The notes below the pieces were generated by a model, which was not told where the DNA came from, did not search any database, and saw only the letters and a list, made by a program, of their open reading frames with translations. Made by a program: the position numbers and the translations under genes. Positions 1-12,376 of a stretch of DNA of 61,133 bases are shown here, piece by piece. Source of the DNA: Mesostigma viride. Taxonomy: Eukaryota; Streptophyta; Mesostigmatophyceae; Mesostigmatales; Mesostigmataceae. Each line of letters begins with the position of its first letter. Within the stretch, counting starts at the first letter, position 1. The stretch is taken from positions 5,001 to 66,133 of the forward strand of contig RPFO01000986.1 in assembly GCA_009746045.1 (NCBI GenBank), in the 5' to 3' direction.

Positions 1-30
1 CCTCCCTCACTCCGCAACCTCACTCTGGAC

Positions 31-50
31 GCAGGTTCGAATCCTGTCAG
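31..50 (+). other. tRNA-like T-arm remnant at window edge
   Basis: A T-arm-like hairpin is visible: CAGG, loop TTCGAAT, then CCTG, with a possible fifth G-T pair. This is the B-box/T-loop signature of a tRNA or a tRNA-derived SINE. I cannot fold a D-arm or anticodon arm from the 30 bases available upstream, so it may be a truncated tRNA, a SINE end or chance. Confidence 0.25.
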
Positions 51-2140
51 TGCTATTCGCTTCGAACAGTTCCGGAACGCTTTTTTTGGGGGGGTGGAGC
101 AATAGATTTTCGACGTTTGTAGTGACTGTTCAGTTCCCGACTCACATTTGCCGGGCACTGGCGTCATTCCGCGGCGTATCTTTCTGATCTATTCTGTACA
201 GCTGCCGGAACGGCCCGCGGGTGCAACCTAGGACCGTTACTGGACACGGCAAAAATTCAAAATTTTTCAGGTTGGACCAGTCGTTTCACATGATTCGTCG
301 AACGTACGCAAATATCCTCCACGAACGACAAAAATGCCTTTGCACCAATAGGAGTCGACACTGCGTGTTCAGACTCCCAAGTACTCGGGCACCCACACCT
401 GCCGGGGGAGTACATTGTAATGCTATTCACTAGAACAGTTCCGGATGTAGCGTTAGTGATGATGTTGTACAATATATTTCAATCACGTTTGTCAGAGTGT
501 GCGTTTTTCCGACATGTAGGGCAGGTTGTACAACATTCTGTGCGCCAACCATGTGTACTACATGTATCGATTAGTATCACTACATGTATATTCCATCATG
601 ATCGCAGGATTAGTAACTACTGGGCTACATGTTAGTGTACCCTTACTAGGCTACTATGTAGAACCTTCAGAACCTGATTCTACCTTCCAAAATTCTAATT
701 ATGCGCCATGGATCAGTTCTGAAATGTAGAACGAGCCTACGTGGAGGGCATGACATCAGTCCAGCTGGCACCGCCGCGCACCATGACCGAGGGAACACGC
801 CGTCACGTGCATGTAATGCAATGTTTGGAGACGACGGGCATGCATGCATGGTTAAGGGGACTCGGCGCGGCGAATATTTTCCGCGCCAAAAAAATTCCGC
901 GGTACCCTCCGTACCGTGAAAAGTGGGTGCACGGTGCGCGCACCCCTTGCGGAAGTGGCCATGGCGACTGCTTTTAGACGAAACGTGACAAATCTGGCTC
1001 GCGGAAAGCAGAAAAAATGCTCGATTCTTGGAGAAAATTAGTTACTGATTCTAATTTATGGTGGGATAGTTGCGATCTATAATGTCGCGGGCTCTTTTTC
1101 TTTACCATCGGCAGGGGGGTCCGGCCTGAATTTCTGTCGGGATGAATAAAGTATAATTGATGCCTGCAGGTGTGATTGTCGATTGTTGCCAGTTTTGATG
1201 GTCGTAAGGAAGCTAGTTTAATGATGTTTCTAAAGCCGTAAAAATTCCCGCTGCTATCTTTACCTTTCCCGTCATTTTGCGGTAAGATAACATTAGGCCT
1301 GCGCGATGCGCGCCCGACCTCTCCATGAAAGGGTGGCCTTTCTTGTGCGCCTGGGCACGAATAAATGCCCGTTATGGTACGTTCTTGTATTAAACGTCCT
1401 AAGATAGCGCTTTCCTGCTTTCTTAGCTCGTTGAGCGTAAGCTTTTTGCCTTCTTTCCGGCCAGATGCAGCCATGAAGTTGCGGGTCCTGGCGCTGCATC
1501 GCTGGATTCCTGGATGTTTTTAAGCAAGTTCGTCTGTGACGTGGCTGGCTTGCTGCAGCGCGTGGCCCACAACCTGTCGGGAAGGTGTAATGCTTTTATT
1601 TCCATGCTTCTCTGAAATTTCTTGTGCTTTATAGACAGTTGTGTTCGAGGAAATTCACGCGGTCTTCCTAAGCAGCGGCATCATTTTCCCCAGACACTGA
1701 CGAGCTGGCACCTGTCTCCTAAAGAGAGCGGCTCGTGCTTGTTAGAAAGGAGGCAGTGTGCATTTTGCGGGACACAATGCTTTGGTGGCACATGCGTCAG
1801 GTAGGCTGTTCCAATGGTCTCTTCACCTTTCCCACTGAGTAAATGTTAGCATTTGTCATGCTAACCAGAGCAGCTAGCCACAGGTTGGCTGGATAAAAAG
1901 TCAGCTTATTTTCTCTTTATATACTGCGTGTGTGGTCCTCCACGTGTCCGGCTTGTTGGGCATTTTGGAAGAGGGTTTATAATGTGTTGTTGGGTGGAAC
2001 AACTTGGTTGTTGGCACAAAATCACACATTATTAGCCTGAGATAGGCATGACATATGCTGCTCAGGCGTGTCGTCCTACCAGCCTTGTTGTTAAGGGTAG
2101 ACTCACAAGGCTGGCTGTGCCGATGGAGGGGTGGGGCGTG
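51..2140. other. Unannotated region, no convincing gene
   Basis: I see no recognisable gene here. The longest frame is 974-1474 on the minus strand (166 codons, ATG start, Lys/Arg-rich first third). It matches no family I know, and its neighbours are AT-rich with poly-purine runs, so I do not call it. Positions 460-640 hold short direct and inverted copies around acatgta and gtacaa, as in decayed repeats. Confidence 0.5.
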
Positions 2141-2583
2141 CTAGCCCCCCCCCACACCCACGCATGCATGCTAGCCCACCCCCACACCCACGCATGCATG
2201 CTAGCCCCGGCCCCGGCCCCCCCACACCCACGCATGCATGCTAGCCCCCCCCCACACCCACGCATGCATGCTAGCCCACACTCACACCCACGCATGCATG
2301 CTAGCCCACCCCCACACCCACGCATGCATGCTAGCCCCCCCACACACCCACGCATGCATGCCAGCCCCCCCACACACCCACGCATGCATGACAGCCCCCC
2401 CCACACCCACGCATGCATGCTAGCCCCCCACACACACCCACGCATGCATGCCAGCCCCCATACACACCCACGCATGCATGCCAGCCCCCCCCACACTTAC
2501 GCATGCATGCTAGCCCCCCACACACACCCACGCATGCATGCCAGCCCACCCCCACACCCACGCGTGCATGCCAGCCCACCCCT
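2141..2583. repeat. 30-bp minisatellite, about 15 copies
   Basis: The unit is about 30 bp, with a CA-rich and C-rich half followed by the alternating purine-pyrimidine core gcatgcatgc. Copies are in phase, two per 60 bases, and vary mainly in the length of the C run. The whole block reads open in two frames only because of its composition. The core could adopt Z-DNA or a cruciform (inference). Confidence 0.9.
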
Positions 2584-2850
2584 AGCTTGAGCGTGCTTGT
2601 AAAGTTTTTGCATGGTTTATTAAAATGAGTGGAATATGTATTTATTGCATTAAATGTTAATTTTATCATGAATGAAAATGGTCAACATTGCCGAAGTGCC
2701 CCTAAATTGCTCAATATTGTGTGCTCAAGAATTCAATGAGGATTGTCATCATGGAAACCCGCACAAATTCACGATTCCGGGCATGCATGTGAAAGTATCA
2801 AGAACAATTTTCAATTAAGAATGGTATCTCATTGTTCCATGAATCAATAT
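2584..2850. other. AT-rich spacer, no gene seen
   Basis: A short AT-rich single-copy stretch separates the 30-bp minisatellite from the start of the 72-bp satellite. I see no open frame, RNA gene or terminal repeat in it. Confidence 0.5.
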
Positions 2851-5800
2851 GACTCCATGTACGTAGGCCAGCCATGATGACACCATGGGAGCCTGAATCC
2901 TCATCATTTTTTTTTCTTTGACATCCATGTACGTAGGCCAGCCATGATGACACCATGGGAGCCTGAATCCTCCTCATTAATTACATACATGCCATCCATG
3001 TACGTACACGGGCCATGATGACACCATGGGAGCCTGAATCCTCATCATTTACTATTCCTTGACATCCATGTACGTAGGCCAGCCATGGAGACACCATGGG
3101 AGCCTGAATCCTCCTCATTAATTACATAAATGCAAACCATGTACATAGACAAGCCATGATGACACCATGGGAGCCTGAATCCTCGTCATTATTTTTTCTT
3201 TGACATCCATGTACGTAGACGGGCCATGATGACACCATGGGAGCCTGAATCCTCATCATTAATTACATACATGCCATCCATGTACGTAGGCCAGCCATGA
3301 TGACACCATGGGAGCCTAAATCCTCCTCATTAATTACATAAATGCCAACCATGTACATAGGCCAGCCATGGAGAGTCACACCATGGGAGCCTGAATCCTC
3401 CTCATTGATTACATAAATGCCAACCATGTACGTAGACAAGCCATGATGACACCATGGGAGCCTGAATCCTCATCATTTACTTTTCCTTGACATCCATGTA
3501 CGTACACGGGCCATGATGACACCATGGGAGCCTGAATCCTCATCATTAATTACATAAATGCCAACCATGTACGTAGACGGGCCATGATGACACCATGGGA
3601 GCCTGAATCCTCATCATTAAAAAAATACATGCCATCCATGTACGTAGGCCAGCCATGATGACACCATGGGAGCCTAAATCCTCCTCATGAATTACATAAA
3701 TGCCAACCATGTACGTAGGCCAGCCATGGAGACACCATGGGAGCCTGAGTCCTCATCATTTTTTTTTTCTTTGACATCCATGTACGTAGGCCAGCCATGA
3801 TGACACCATGGGAGCCTGAATCCTCCTCATTAATTACATACATGCCATCCATGTACGTACACGGGCCATGATGACACCATGGGAGCCTGAATCCTCATCA
3901 TTTACTATTCCTTGACATCCAGGTACGTAGACGGGCCATGATGACACCATGGGAGCCTGAATCCTCATCATTAGTTACATAAATGCCAACCATGTACGTA
4001 GACAAGCCATGATGACACCATGGGAGCCTGAATCCTCATCATTGATTACATAAATGCCATCCATGTACGTAGACGGGCGATGATGACACCATGGGAGCCT
4101 GAATCCTCATCATTAATTACATAAATGCCATCCATGTACGTAGACGGGCCATGATGACACCATGGGAGCCTGAATCCTCATCATTATATACAAAAATGCC
4201 ATCCATGTACGTACACGGGCAATGATGACACCATGGGAGCCTGAATCCTCATCATTAATTACATAAATGCCATTCATGTTCGTAGACGGGCCATGATGAC
4301 ACCATGGGAGCCTGAATCCTCATCATTAACTACATACATGCCATCCATGTACGTACACGGGCCATGATGACACCATGGGAGCCTGAATCCTCATCATTTA
4401 CTATTCCTTGACATCCATGTACGTAGGCCAGCCATGGAGACACCATGGGAGCCTGAATCCTCCTCATTAATTACATAAATGCCAACCATGTACGTAGACA
4501 AGCCATGATGACACCATGGGAGCCTGAATCCTCATCATTTACTATTCCTTGACATCCATGTACGTAGACGGGCCATGATGACACCATGGGAGCCTGAATC
4601 CTCATCATTAATTACATAAATGCCATTCATGTACGTAGACGGGCCATGATGACACCATGGGAGCCTGAATCCTCATCATTAATTACATACATGCCATCCA
4701 TGTACGTAGGCCATGCAGCCATGATGACACCATGGGAGCCTAAATCCTCCTCATTAATTACATAAATGCCAACCATGTACGTAGACGGGCCATGATGACA
4801 CCATGGGAGCCTGAATCCTCATCATTTTTTTTTCTTTGACATCCATGTACGTAGGCCAGCCATGATGACACCATGGGAGCCTGAATCCTCGTCATTTTTT
4901 TTTCTTTGACATCCATGTACGTAGACGGGCCATGATGACACCATGGGAGCCTAAATCCTCCTCATTAATTACATACATGCCATCCATGTACGTAGGCCAG
5001 CCATGATGACACCATGGGAGCCTAAATCCTCCTCATTAATTACATAAATGCCAACCATGTACATAGGCCAGCCATGGAGAGTCACACCATGGGAGCCTGA
5101 ATCCTCCTCATTAATTACATACATGCCAACCATGTACGTAGACAAGCCATGATGACACCATGGGAGCCTGAATCCTCATCATTTACTTTTCCTTGACATC
5201 CATGTACGTAGACGGGCCATGATGACACCATGGGAGCCTGAATCCTCATCATTAATAACATAAATGCCATCCATGTACGTAGGCCAGCCATGATGACACC
5301 ATGGGAGCCTAAATCCTCCTCATTAATTACATAAATGCCAACCATGTACGTAGACAAGCCATGATGACACCATGGGAGCCTAAATCCTCCTCATGAATTA
5401 CATAAATGCCAACCATGTACGTAGGATCAAATGTACGTAGGCCAGCCATGGAGACACCATGGGAGCCTGAGTCCTCATCATTTTTTTTTTCTTTGACATC
5501 CATGTACGTAGGCCAGCCATGATGACACCATGGGAGCCTGAATCCTCCTCATTAATTACATACATGCCATCCATGTACGTACACGGGCCATGATGACACC
5601 ATGGGAGCCTGAATCCTCATCATTTACTATTCCTTGACATCCAGGTACGTAGACGGGCCATGATGACACCATGGGAGCCTGAATCCTCATCATTAGTTAC
5701 ATAAATGCCAACCATGTACGTAGACAAGCCATGATGACACCATGGGAGCCTGAATCCTCATCATTGATTACATAAATGCCATCCATGTACGTAGACGGGC

Positions 5801-6016
5801 GATGATGACACCATGGGAGCCTGAATCCTCATCATTAATTACATAAATGCCATCCATGTACGTAGACGGGCCATGATGACACCATGGGAGCCTGAATCCT
5901 CATCATTATATACAAATATGCCATCCATGTACGTACACGGGCAATGATGACACCATGGGAGCCTGAATCCTCATCATTAATTACATAAATGCCATTCATG
6001 TTCGTAGACGGGCCAT

Positions 6017-6898
6017 AGTTACGTTAAATAGTGACGGAACCTTTTGCCGCCTGAGGCAAATCGGTCCGTAACACTATTTTGCCCGGAATAACCACTTCCG
6101 AGCACCCAAGTTAATTCGGCCGAATTAACTTGGGTGCTCGGAAGTGGTTATTCCGGGCAAAATAGTGTTACGGACCGATTTGCCTCAGGCGGCAAAAGGT
6201 TCCGTCACTATTTAACGTAACTAAAACCTGGCCTCGTGGAGGGGGGACGAAGAGCCCGAGACATCCGCCTAGGCCGCTGAGCACGCACCACTAAATGCGC
6301 CGGAGCTGCCTCAGTGAGGATTCGAACCCCTGACCTCCAAGGTGCACAGGTTTTAGTTACGTTAAATAGTGATGGAACCTTTTGCCGCCTGAGGCGAATC
6401 GGTCCGTAACACTATTTTGCCCGGAATAACCACTTCCGAGCACCCAAGTTAATTCGGCCGAATTAACTTGGGTGCTCGGAAGTGGTTATTCCGGGCAAAA
6501 TAGTGTTACGGACCGATTTGCCTCAGGCGGCAAAAGGTTCCGTCACTATTTAACGTAACTAAAACCTGTGCACCTTGGAGGTCAGGGGTTCGAATCCTCA
6601 CTGAGGCAGCTCCGGCGCATTTAGTGGTGCGTGCTCAGCGGCCTAGGCGGATGTCTCGGGCTCTTCGTCCCCCCTCCACGAGGCCAGGTTTTAGTTACGT
6701 TAAATAGTGACGGAACCTTTTGCCGCCTGAGGCAAATCGGTCCGTAACACTATTTTGCCCGGAATAACCACTTCCGAGCACCCAAGTTAATTCGGCCGAA
6801 TTAACTTGGGTGCTCGGAAGTGGTTATTCCGGGCAAAATAGTGTTACGGACCGATTTGCCTCAGGCGGCAAAAGGTTCCGTCACTATTTAACGTAACT
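6017..6898. mobile_element. 882-bp fully palindromic foldback element, TSD gccat
   Basis: The element is built as P-S-P-S'-P. P is a 206-bp perfect or near-perfect palindrome present at 6017-6222, 6355-6560 and 6693-6898, each centred on CGGCCG. S (6223-6354) and S' (6561-6692) are 132-bp spacers that are reverse complements of each other, so the whole 882 bp is one palindrome. The termini read AGTTACG...CGTAACT. The flanks carry a 5-bp duplication, gccat, at 6012-6016 and 6899-6903, inside the satellite. The AGTT/AACT ends and 5-bp TSD match LTR elements A and B here, so P may be a palindromic LTR of a miniature retroelement (inference). A foldback DNA element is the alternative. Confidence 0.85.
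6561..6692 (+). other. tRNA-like spacer in palindromic element
   Basis: The spacer carries a T-arm-like stretch, gggGTTCGAATCCtcac, downstream of a variable-loop-like ggaggtc. This resembles the 3' half of a tRNA and includes a B-box. The spacer ends are AAAACCTG and CAGGTTTT. The reverse-complement copy is at 6223-6354. It could be a tRNA-derived promoter or a captured tRNA half. I cannot fold a full cloverleaf. Confidence 0.35.
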
Positions 6899-9218
6899 GC
6901 CATGATGACACCATGGGAGCCTGAATCCTCATCATTAACTACATACATGCCATCCATGTACGTACACGGGCCATGATGACACCATGGGAGCCTGAATCCT
7001 CATCATTTACTATTCCTTGACATCCATGTACGTAGGCCAGCCATGGAGACACCATGGGAGCCTGAATCCTCCTCATTAATTACATAAATGCCAACCATGT
7101 ACGTAGACAAGCCATGATGACACCATGGGAGCCTGAATCCTCATCATTTACTATTCCTTGACATCCATGTACGTAGACGGGCCATGATGACACCATGGGA
7201 GCCTGAATCCTCATCATTAATTACATAAATGCCATTCATGTACGTAGACGGGCCATGATGACACCATGGGAGCCTGAATCCTCATCATTAATTACATACA
7301 TGCCATCCATGTACGTAGGCCATGCAGCCATGATGACACCATGGGAGCCTAAATCCTCCTCATTAATTACATAAATGCCAACCATGTACGTAGACGGGCC
7401 ATGATGACACCATGGGAGCCTGAATCCTCATCATTTTTTTTTCTTTGACATCCATGTACGTAGGCCAGCCATGATGACACCATGGGAGCCTGAATCCTCG
7501 TCATTTTTTTTTCTTTGACATCCATGTACGTAGACGGGCCATGATGACACCATGGGAGCCTTGAATCCTCATCATTAATTACATACATGCCATCCATGTA
7601 CGTAGGCCAGCCATGATGACACCATGGGAGCCTAAATCCTCCTCATTAATTACATAAATGCCAACCATGTACGTAGGCCAGCCATGGAGAGTCACACCAT
7701 GGGAGCCTGAATCCTCCTCATTAATTACATACATGCCAACCATGTACGTAGACAAGCCATGATGACACCATGGGAGCCTGAATCCTCATCATTTACTTTT
7801 CCTTGACATCCATGTACGTAGACGGGCCATGATGACACCATGGGAGCCTGAATCCTCATCATTAATAACATAAATGCCATCCATGTACGTAGGCCAGCCA
7901 TGATGACACCATGGGAGCCTAAATCCTCCTCATTAATTACATAAATGCCAACCATGTACGTAGACAAGCCATGATGACACCATGGGAGCCTGAATCCTAA
8001 TCATTAATTACATACATGCCATCCATGTACGTACACGGGCCATGATGACACCATGGGAGCCTAAATCCTCCTCATTTTTTTTTTCTTTGACATCCATGTA
8101 CGTAGACGGGCCATGATGACACCATGGGAGCCTGAATCCTCATCATTAATTACATAAATGACATCCATGTACGTAGACAAGCCATGATGACACCAATGGA
8201 GCCTGAATCCTCATCATTAATTACATAAATGCCATCCATGTACGTACACAGGCGATGATGACACCATGGGAGCCTAAATCCTCCTCATGAATTACATAAA
8301 TGCCAACCATGTACATAACTTAGGCCAGCCATGGAGAGTCACACCATGGGAGCCTGAATCCTCCTCATTAATTACATACATGCCATTCATGTACGTAGAC
8401 AAGCCATGATGACACCATGGGAGCCTGAATCCTCATCATTTACTTTTCCTTGACATCCATGTACGTAGACGGGCCATGATGACACCATGGGAGCCTGAAT
8501 CCTCATCATTAATAACATAAATGCCATCCATGTACGTAGGCCAGCCATGATGACACCATGGGAGCCTGAATCCTCATCATTTACTATTCCTTGACATCCA
8601 TGTACGTAGGCCAGCCATGGAGACACCATGGGAGCCTGAATCCTCCTCATTAATTACATAAATGCCAACCATGTACGTAGACAAGCCATGATGACACCAT
8701 GGGAGCCTGAATCCTAATCATTTACTATTCCTTGACATCCATGTACGTAGACGGGCCATGATGACACCATGGGAGCCTGAATCCTCATCATTTACTATTC
8801 CTTGACATCCATGTACGTAGGCCAGCCATGGAGACACCATGGGAGCCTGAATCCTCCTCATTAATTACATAAATGCCAACCATGTACGTAGACAAGCCAT
8901 GATGACACCATGGGAGCCTGAATCCTCATCATTTACTATTCCTTGACATCCATGTACGTAGGCCAGCCATGGAGACACCATGGGAGCCTGAATCCTCCTC
9001 ATGAATTACATAAATGCCAACCATGTACGTAGACAAGCCATGATGACACCATGGGAGCCTGAATCCTCATCATTTACTATTCCTTGACATCCATGTACGT
9101 AGACGGGCCATGATGACACCATGGGAGCCTGAATCCTCATCATTAATAACATAAATGCCATCCATGTACGTAGGCCAGCCATGATGACACCATGGGAGCC
9201 TGAATCCTCATCATTTAC

Positions 9219-9596
9219 GCCGGTGGCCGCAGGCGCGGGCGTAGGCGAGTTGGCAGGTGCAGCCACGCCGGCTGCCGCGCGCGCAGGCGCAGGCGAGTCG
9301 GCAGGTGCAGCCGCGCCGGGGGCCGCAGGCGACTTGCTAGGTGCAGCCGCGCCGGTGGTCGTGAGTGCAGGCGCAGGCGAGTTGGCAGGTGCTGCCGCGC
9401 GCGCAGGCGCAAGCGAGTTGGCAGGTGCAGCCGCGCCGGCTGCCGCGCGCGCAGGCGCAGGCGAGTCGGCAGGTGCAGCCGCGCCGGGGGCCGCAGGCGA
9501 CTTGCTAGGTGCAGCCGCGCCGGTGGTCGTGAGTGCAGGCGCAGGCGAGTTGGCAGGTGCAGCCGCGCGCGCAGGCGCAAGCGAGTTGGCAGGTGC
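9219..9596 (+). repeat. GC-rich minisatellite, left part
   Basis: Degenerate tandem copies of a ~50-60-bp unit rich in gcaggtgcagccgcgcc and gcaggcgcaggcgag are present. The block follows the 72-bp satellite directly. It ends at ggtgc (9592-9596), the left TSD of LTR element A, and continues beyond that element at 24411. The open frame through it (Ala/Gly/Arg) is a composition effect. Confidence 0.9.
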
Positions 9597-10213
9597 AGTT
9601 AACGTAAAGGATTTACGTTAGATGGATAGAGATTGTTACGCTCTTTCCAGCGGCACCTTGAACGCCTCATTTGGTTAAGGAACGTAAAAGTTATGACGTT
9701 TCCTAGGCTGTGCCGACAGTACCCGGCGCGCCACTGTGGGCGCGTACGGACACAGGATGTACAAGTGTCACTTTGATAGTCCGCAGGACGTTGACAGGAC
9801 TTGTACAGGACTTGATGGTCAATTGATAGGTAGGCGTGCTGTAGCGCGCCAGGACCTATGAGACAATTGATGCTGACTAGTGTACGGATAGGTCCACAGG
9901 ACTAGCCGTATGGACAATTGATAGATCTGCGCGCCAAAGGCGTGCCAGAGTCTGTGTAATCAATTGATTGACAGTTCAGCTGTGACAGTGCAGCTGAATA
10001 CTTGGACGCGTCCCTAGCAAGCTATATGAGTGACTTGGTCACACCGGGACGCTAGTTCTTGCGTGCACGTTCTCTTGGCACTGCGACCCTGTCGTCTGTG
10101 CTGCGTGCAGTCTTGGAAGTGACGTGACTTACGTCTGTGTTTCCTTGTTATTAATAAAGGCAACTTCCTGCAAGAACCATGGCGGAATTCGTGGCATTCT
10201 CACCCTCACAACT
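9597..10213 (+). repeat. 5' LTR of element A
   Basis: The LTR begins AGTTAACG and ends CACAACT. A TATA-like gctatatgag lies near 10020-10030, and an aataaa signal lies near 10153. A short frame starting at 10124 within the LTR also occurs in the 3' LTR and is not a gene. No TGG-type primer-binding site follows; the internal region begins cgtattacacgc. Confidence 0.92.
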
Positions 10214-10237
10214 CGTATTACACGCTCTGTTAAAAAG

Positions 10238-10948
10238 ATGCCAAATTCTGAAGAATTCCGGATTCCCGATGACGAGGAAATAGCCGCTCCGCCGGCTGGT
10301 CCTTCGTCAAGACCGACTGCGCCGTCGTGGCAGCAATTGCTCGACGAAGTTACGATCTCGCTCGACGAGCTTCATCGTCAACAGCGCGCAGCTCATCCAT
10401 TGCTCGGGGATAACCCCGAGGACCCCGATTTGCCAGCACTGGTGCCGGCAATCCGCAACCTGTTGGACCAGATTCGAAACATTTTATCGACATTTACGGT
10501 CCAGGTGCGGGGAGGTTTGCGGTCGGTGACCGAAGTCACGACTGCCATTGAGGAGTTGGACAACGTCCTCTCTTCACTCACCGGTTACCAGAGAAACCTG
10601 CAAAACTGGGCATCGCTACGCACGGGGGGCGCGCCGGCGGTGTCAACAAATTTGTTTCAAGATCTTGCGCTGCTATCGCTGCTCACTCGCGGCGTACGCA
10701 GTCGTGAGCGCCAGGTTTTAATTAACCTGGTGGCATTTCTCGCATCTGTGCGAGAGTGGATTCCCGCGGGGTGGGAATTGTTGACGATCTTTACACATCC
10801 TCTGCGCCTCGTCGCGCGTCGGCGCGTCGCAACTTACGCGGCGGGGAGCACACCGGTTTTAATACATACCGGTGCAGGTCCGGAGCTGGATATGGAGGAT
10901 CGTGAGTTCGTATACACGTACTGCGACTTCAGGGGCCTTGACTACTAG
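10238..10948 (+). CDS. Unknown ORF upstream of gag in element A
   Basis: An open frame of about 236 codons lies between the 5' LTR and gag. I start it at the first ATG beyond the LTR (MPNSEEF...). The N-terminus is acidic and Pro-rich, followed by predicted helices with several Leu-rich stretches (VRSRERQVLINLVAFLA region). I recognise no gag, env or enzymatic motif. Ty1/copia elements do not normally carry an ORF here, so it may be a separate structural protein, a displaced N-terminal gag domain, or captured sequence. A tttcttttgcag stretch shortly downstream (~10962-10970) looks like a 3' splice site and might join this leader to gag (inference). Confidence 0.5.
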   Translation: MPNSEEFRIPDDEEIAAPPAGPSSRPTAPSWQQLLDEVTISLDELHRQQRAAHPLLGDNPEDPDLPALVPAIRNLLDQIRNILSTFTVQVRGGLRSVTEVTTAIEELDNVLSSLTGYQRNLQNWASLRTGGAPAVSTNLFQDLALLSLLTRGVRSRERQVLINLVAFLASVREWIPAGWELLTIFTHPLRLVARRRVATYAAGSTPVLIHTGAGPELDMEDREFVYTYCDFRGLDY

Positions 10949-11117
10949 TCGGCCTAATTTTCTTTTGCAGTACTCGTCGACATTTTTTTTGTCGAATTTT
11001 CAGCGGCAATTCGCGGGGGCGGCAGCGACACCGGCGCAGGCGGCAGTGGCGACACAAATTTTGTACATATTTTCTGCTGCTTTGCTAAGGTGTTCTTTGA
11101 ATAGCTTGTAGTGCAGG

Positions 11118-12235
11118 ATGGCTGAGGGACGCCGTAGCAAGGGCCCAGCCAGTGGGAATAATAATGGGGGTGCTGGTAGTGGAACCGCTCACGTAGATGA
11201 CGTGGGGTTACCGGAGAGATTACCAACCTTCCTCACAATAATAATAATGCACAAGCTGTTCATGGCTTTGATCTCACCACACAGGGTCTTTTAATTGTCA
11301 ATCAGCTGCAGCCTGTAACCTCAGACTCCAAGCCTAAGCAGGCTGAAGAGTTTGTGGAAGGATTGGAAGGGTTCCCTAGCTTGTACGGTGGTACAAATTA
11401 CTATCAAATCTGGATAGGAAGTAGCACTTTTGGCAAGTGTACTGACCAGATTAAGGACCTGACCAGGGAGTGCAAGAAGGCCAATAAGGCCTGGGCACTG
11501 TACGTGGCTGAGCTGAAGGAGCTGCTGGAAGACCAACGCAAGAAGGTCGGCATCCATTGGCAGGACAAGTATCAAGGGTGGGAGGTCAAGGGGGACCTGA
11601 TCCAGAACTTTCTCAACTATTGTAAGATGGTTGAGGAGGGCAGGGCTCACGGCTTTAATGTCGCTGATAACATAGCCCTAACCAACTGGCTCAAGGTTTC
11701 TGGGCTGGATAAGGCGACACGTGGCTCCTTAAAAGTCATGTGTGCCCCACACTCTACCCTGAAGGCCTACAAGGTCATCATTAAACAAGCACTCGAGGCA
11801 GAGGAGCTGTTTGAGGGTGGAGTGCCAGCAGTGAAGGCTACCCAGGCAGGCGGGCGTACCCAGGGTGGCTCCAAGACGTCTGAGGCTGACCGAAGCCAAG
11901 GAGGGCGTAGGGGCAACCATAACAAGCGCAAGGGAGATCATTCACCTGATTCTGACAGGAGGTCACACTCCAAGTCGGTGTTCAGGCGGGTGGGTGGTCA
12001 GCCCAAGCAGGGCAACGCGTCTGACAATGGGGGCAGTGGCCAGGGCAAGTCCAAGATACAATGCTACCTGTGCAAGGGGTGGGGGCACATCAAGAAGGAG
12101 TGTCCCAGCTTCAAGAAGTCCCAGGGCCAGGGCAGCAACAAGAATAACAACAACAACAACAAGAAGAACAACAACAAGTCCCAGGCAGGCCAGCCTTCAA
12201 AGGGCAGTCAGCAAGAAGACAACAAGGAGCAGTGA
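11118..12235 (+). pseudogene. gag: gag of element A, frameshifted
   Basis: Nucleocapsid/capsid polyprotein. A start ATG at 11118 (MAEGRRSKG...) runs in one frame to about 11210. The main frame then continues through NNNNAQAVHGF into VEGLEGFPSLYGG and on to the stop at 12235, so there is a single-base shift near 11205-11225. The C-terminal part is Lys/Gln/Asn-rich and holds a retroviral zinc knuckle, CYLCKGWGHIKKEC (C-x2-C-x4-H-x4-C), then poly-Asn/Lys. These are the hallmarks of a Ty1/copia Gag, which packages the element's RNA. Integrase follows about 140 bp downstream in another frame. Confidence 0.85.
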
Positions 12236-12376
12236 CTGTCTGAGGCAACCCCTACACACCTTAATTCACCCAAGGGGGAGGCCAGGTGCTCCAATGCAGA
12301 TTTTATATCTGGGCAACAAGAGGGTGATCTCCAGGTTCAGTGTGGCCCCAGGTCACCTGGAGAGGTACAGGTTCCT

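Larger units (their letters stand above)
2851..9218 (+). repeat. 72-bp satellite array, left block
   Basis: Dozens of tandem copies of a ~72-bp unit are present. The core is ccatgatgacaccatggg, followed by agcctgaatcctcatcatt, an AT-rich variable part, and tccatgtacgtag. Three linker types recur: attaattacataaatgcc, ttttttctttgaca and tactattccttgaca. A higher-order duplication of about 1.72 kb is visible: the segment beginning near 3720 recurs near 5440, and the site at 4279 recurs at 6000. The palindromic element at 6017-6898 interrupts the second copy. Short frames called within the array are repeat translations, not genes. Confidence 0.95.

Noticed and set aside
974-1474. Minus-strand frame of 166 codons near the left edge
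   Set aside because: No recognisable domain, AT-rich surroundings, and overlapping frames of similar length.
2048-2628. Open frames across the 30-bp minisatellite (His/Pro/Met-rich)
   Set aside because: They are translations of a tandem repeat whose unit is a multiple of three, open on both strands.
5115-9266. Recurring ~80-codon minus-strand frames in the satellite
   Set aside because: Identical frames recur with every higher-order repeat and have no codon structure apart from the satellite.
10124-10237. Upstream extension of the ORF at 10238 into the LTR
   Set aside because: The same start lies in the 3' LTR, so it belongs to the untranslated leader.
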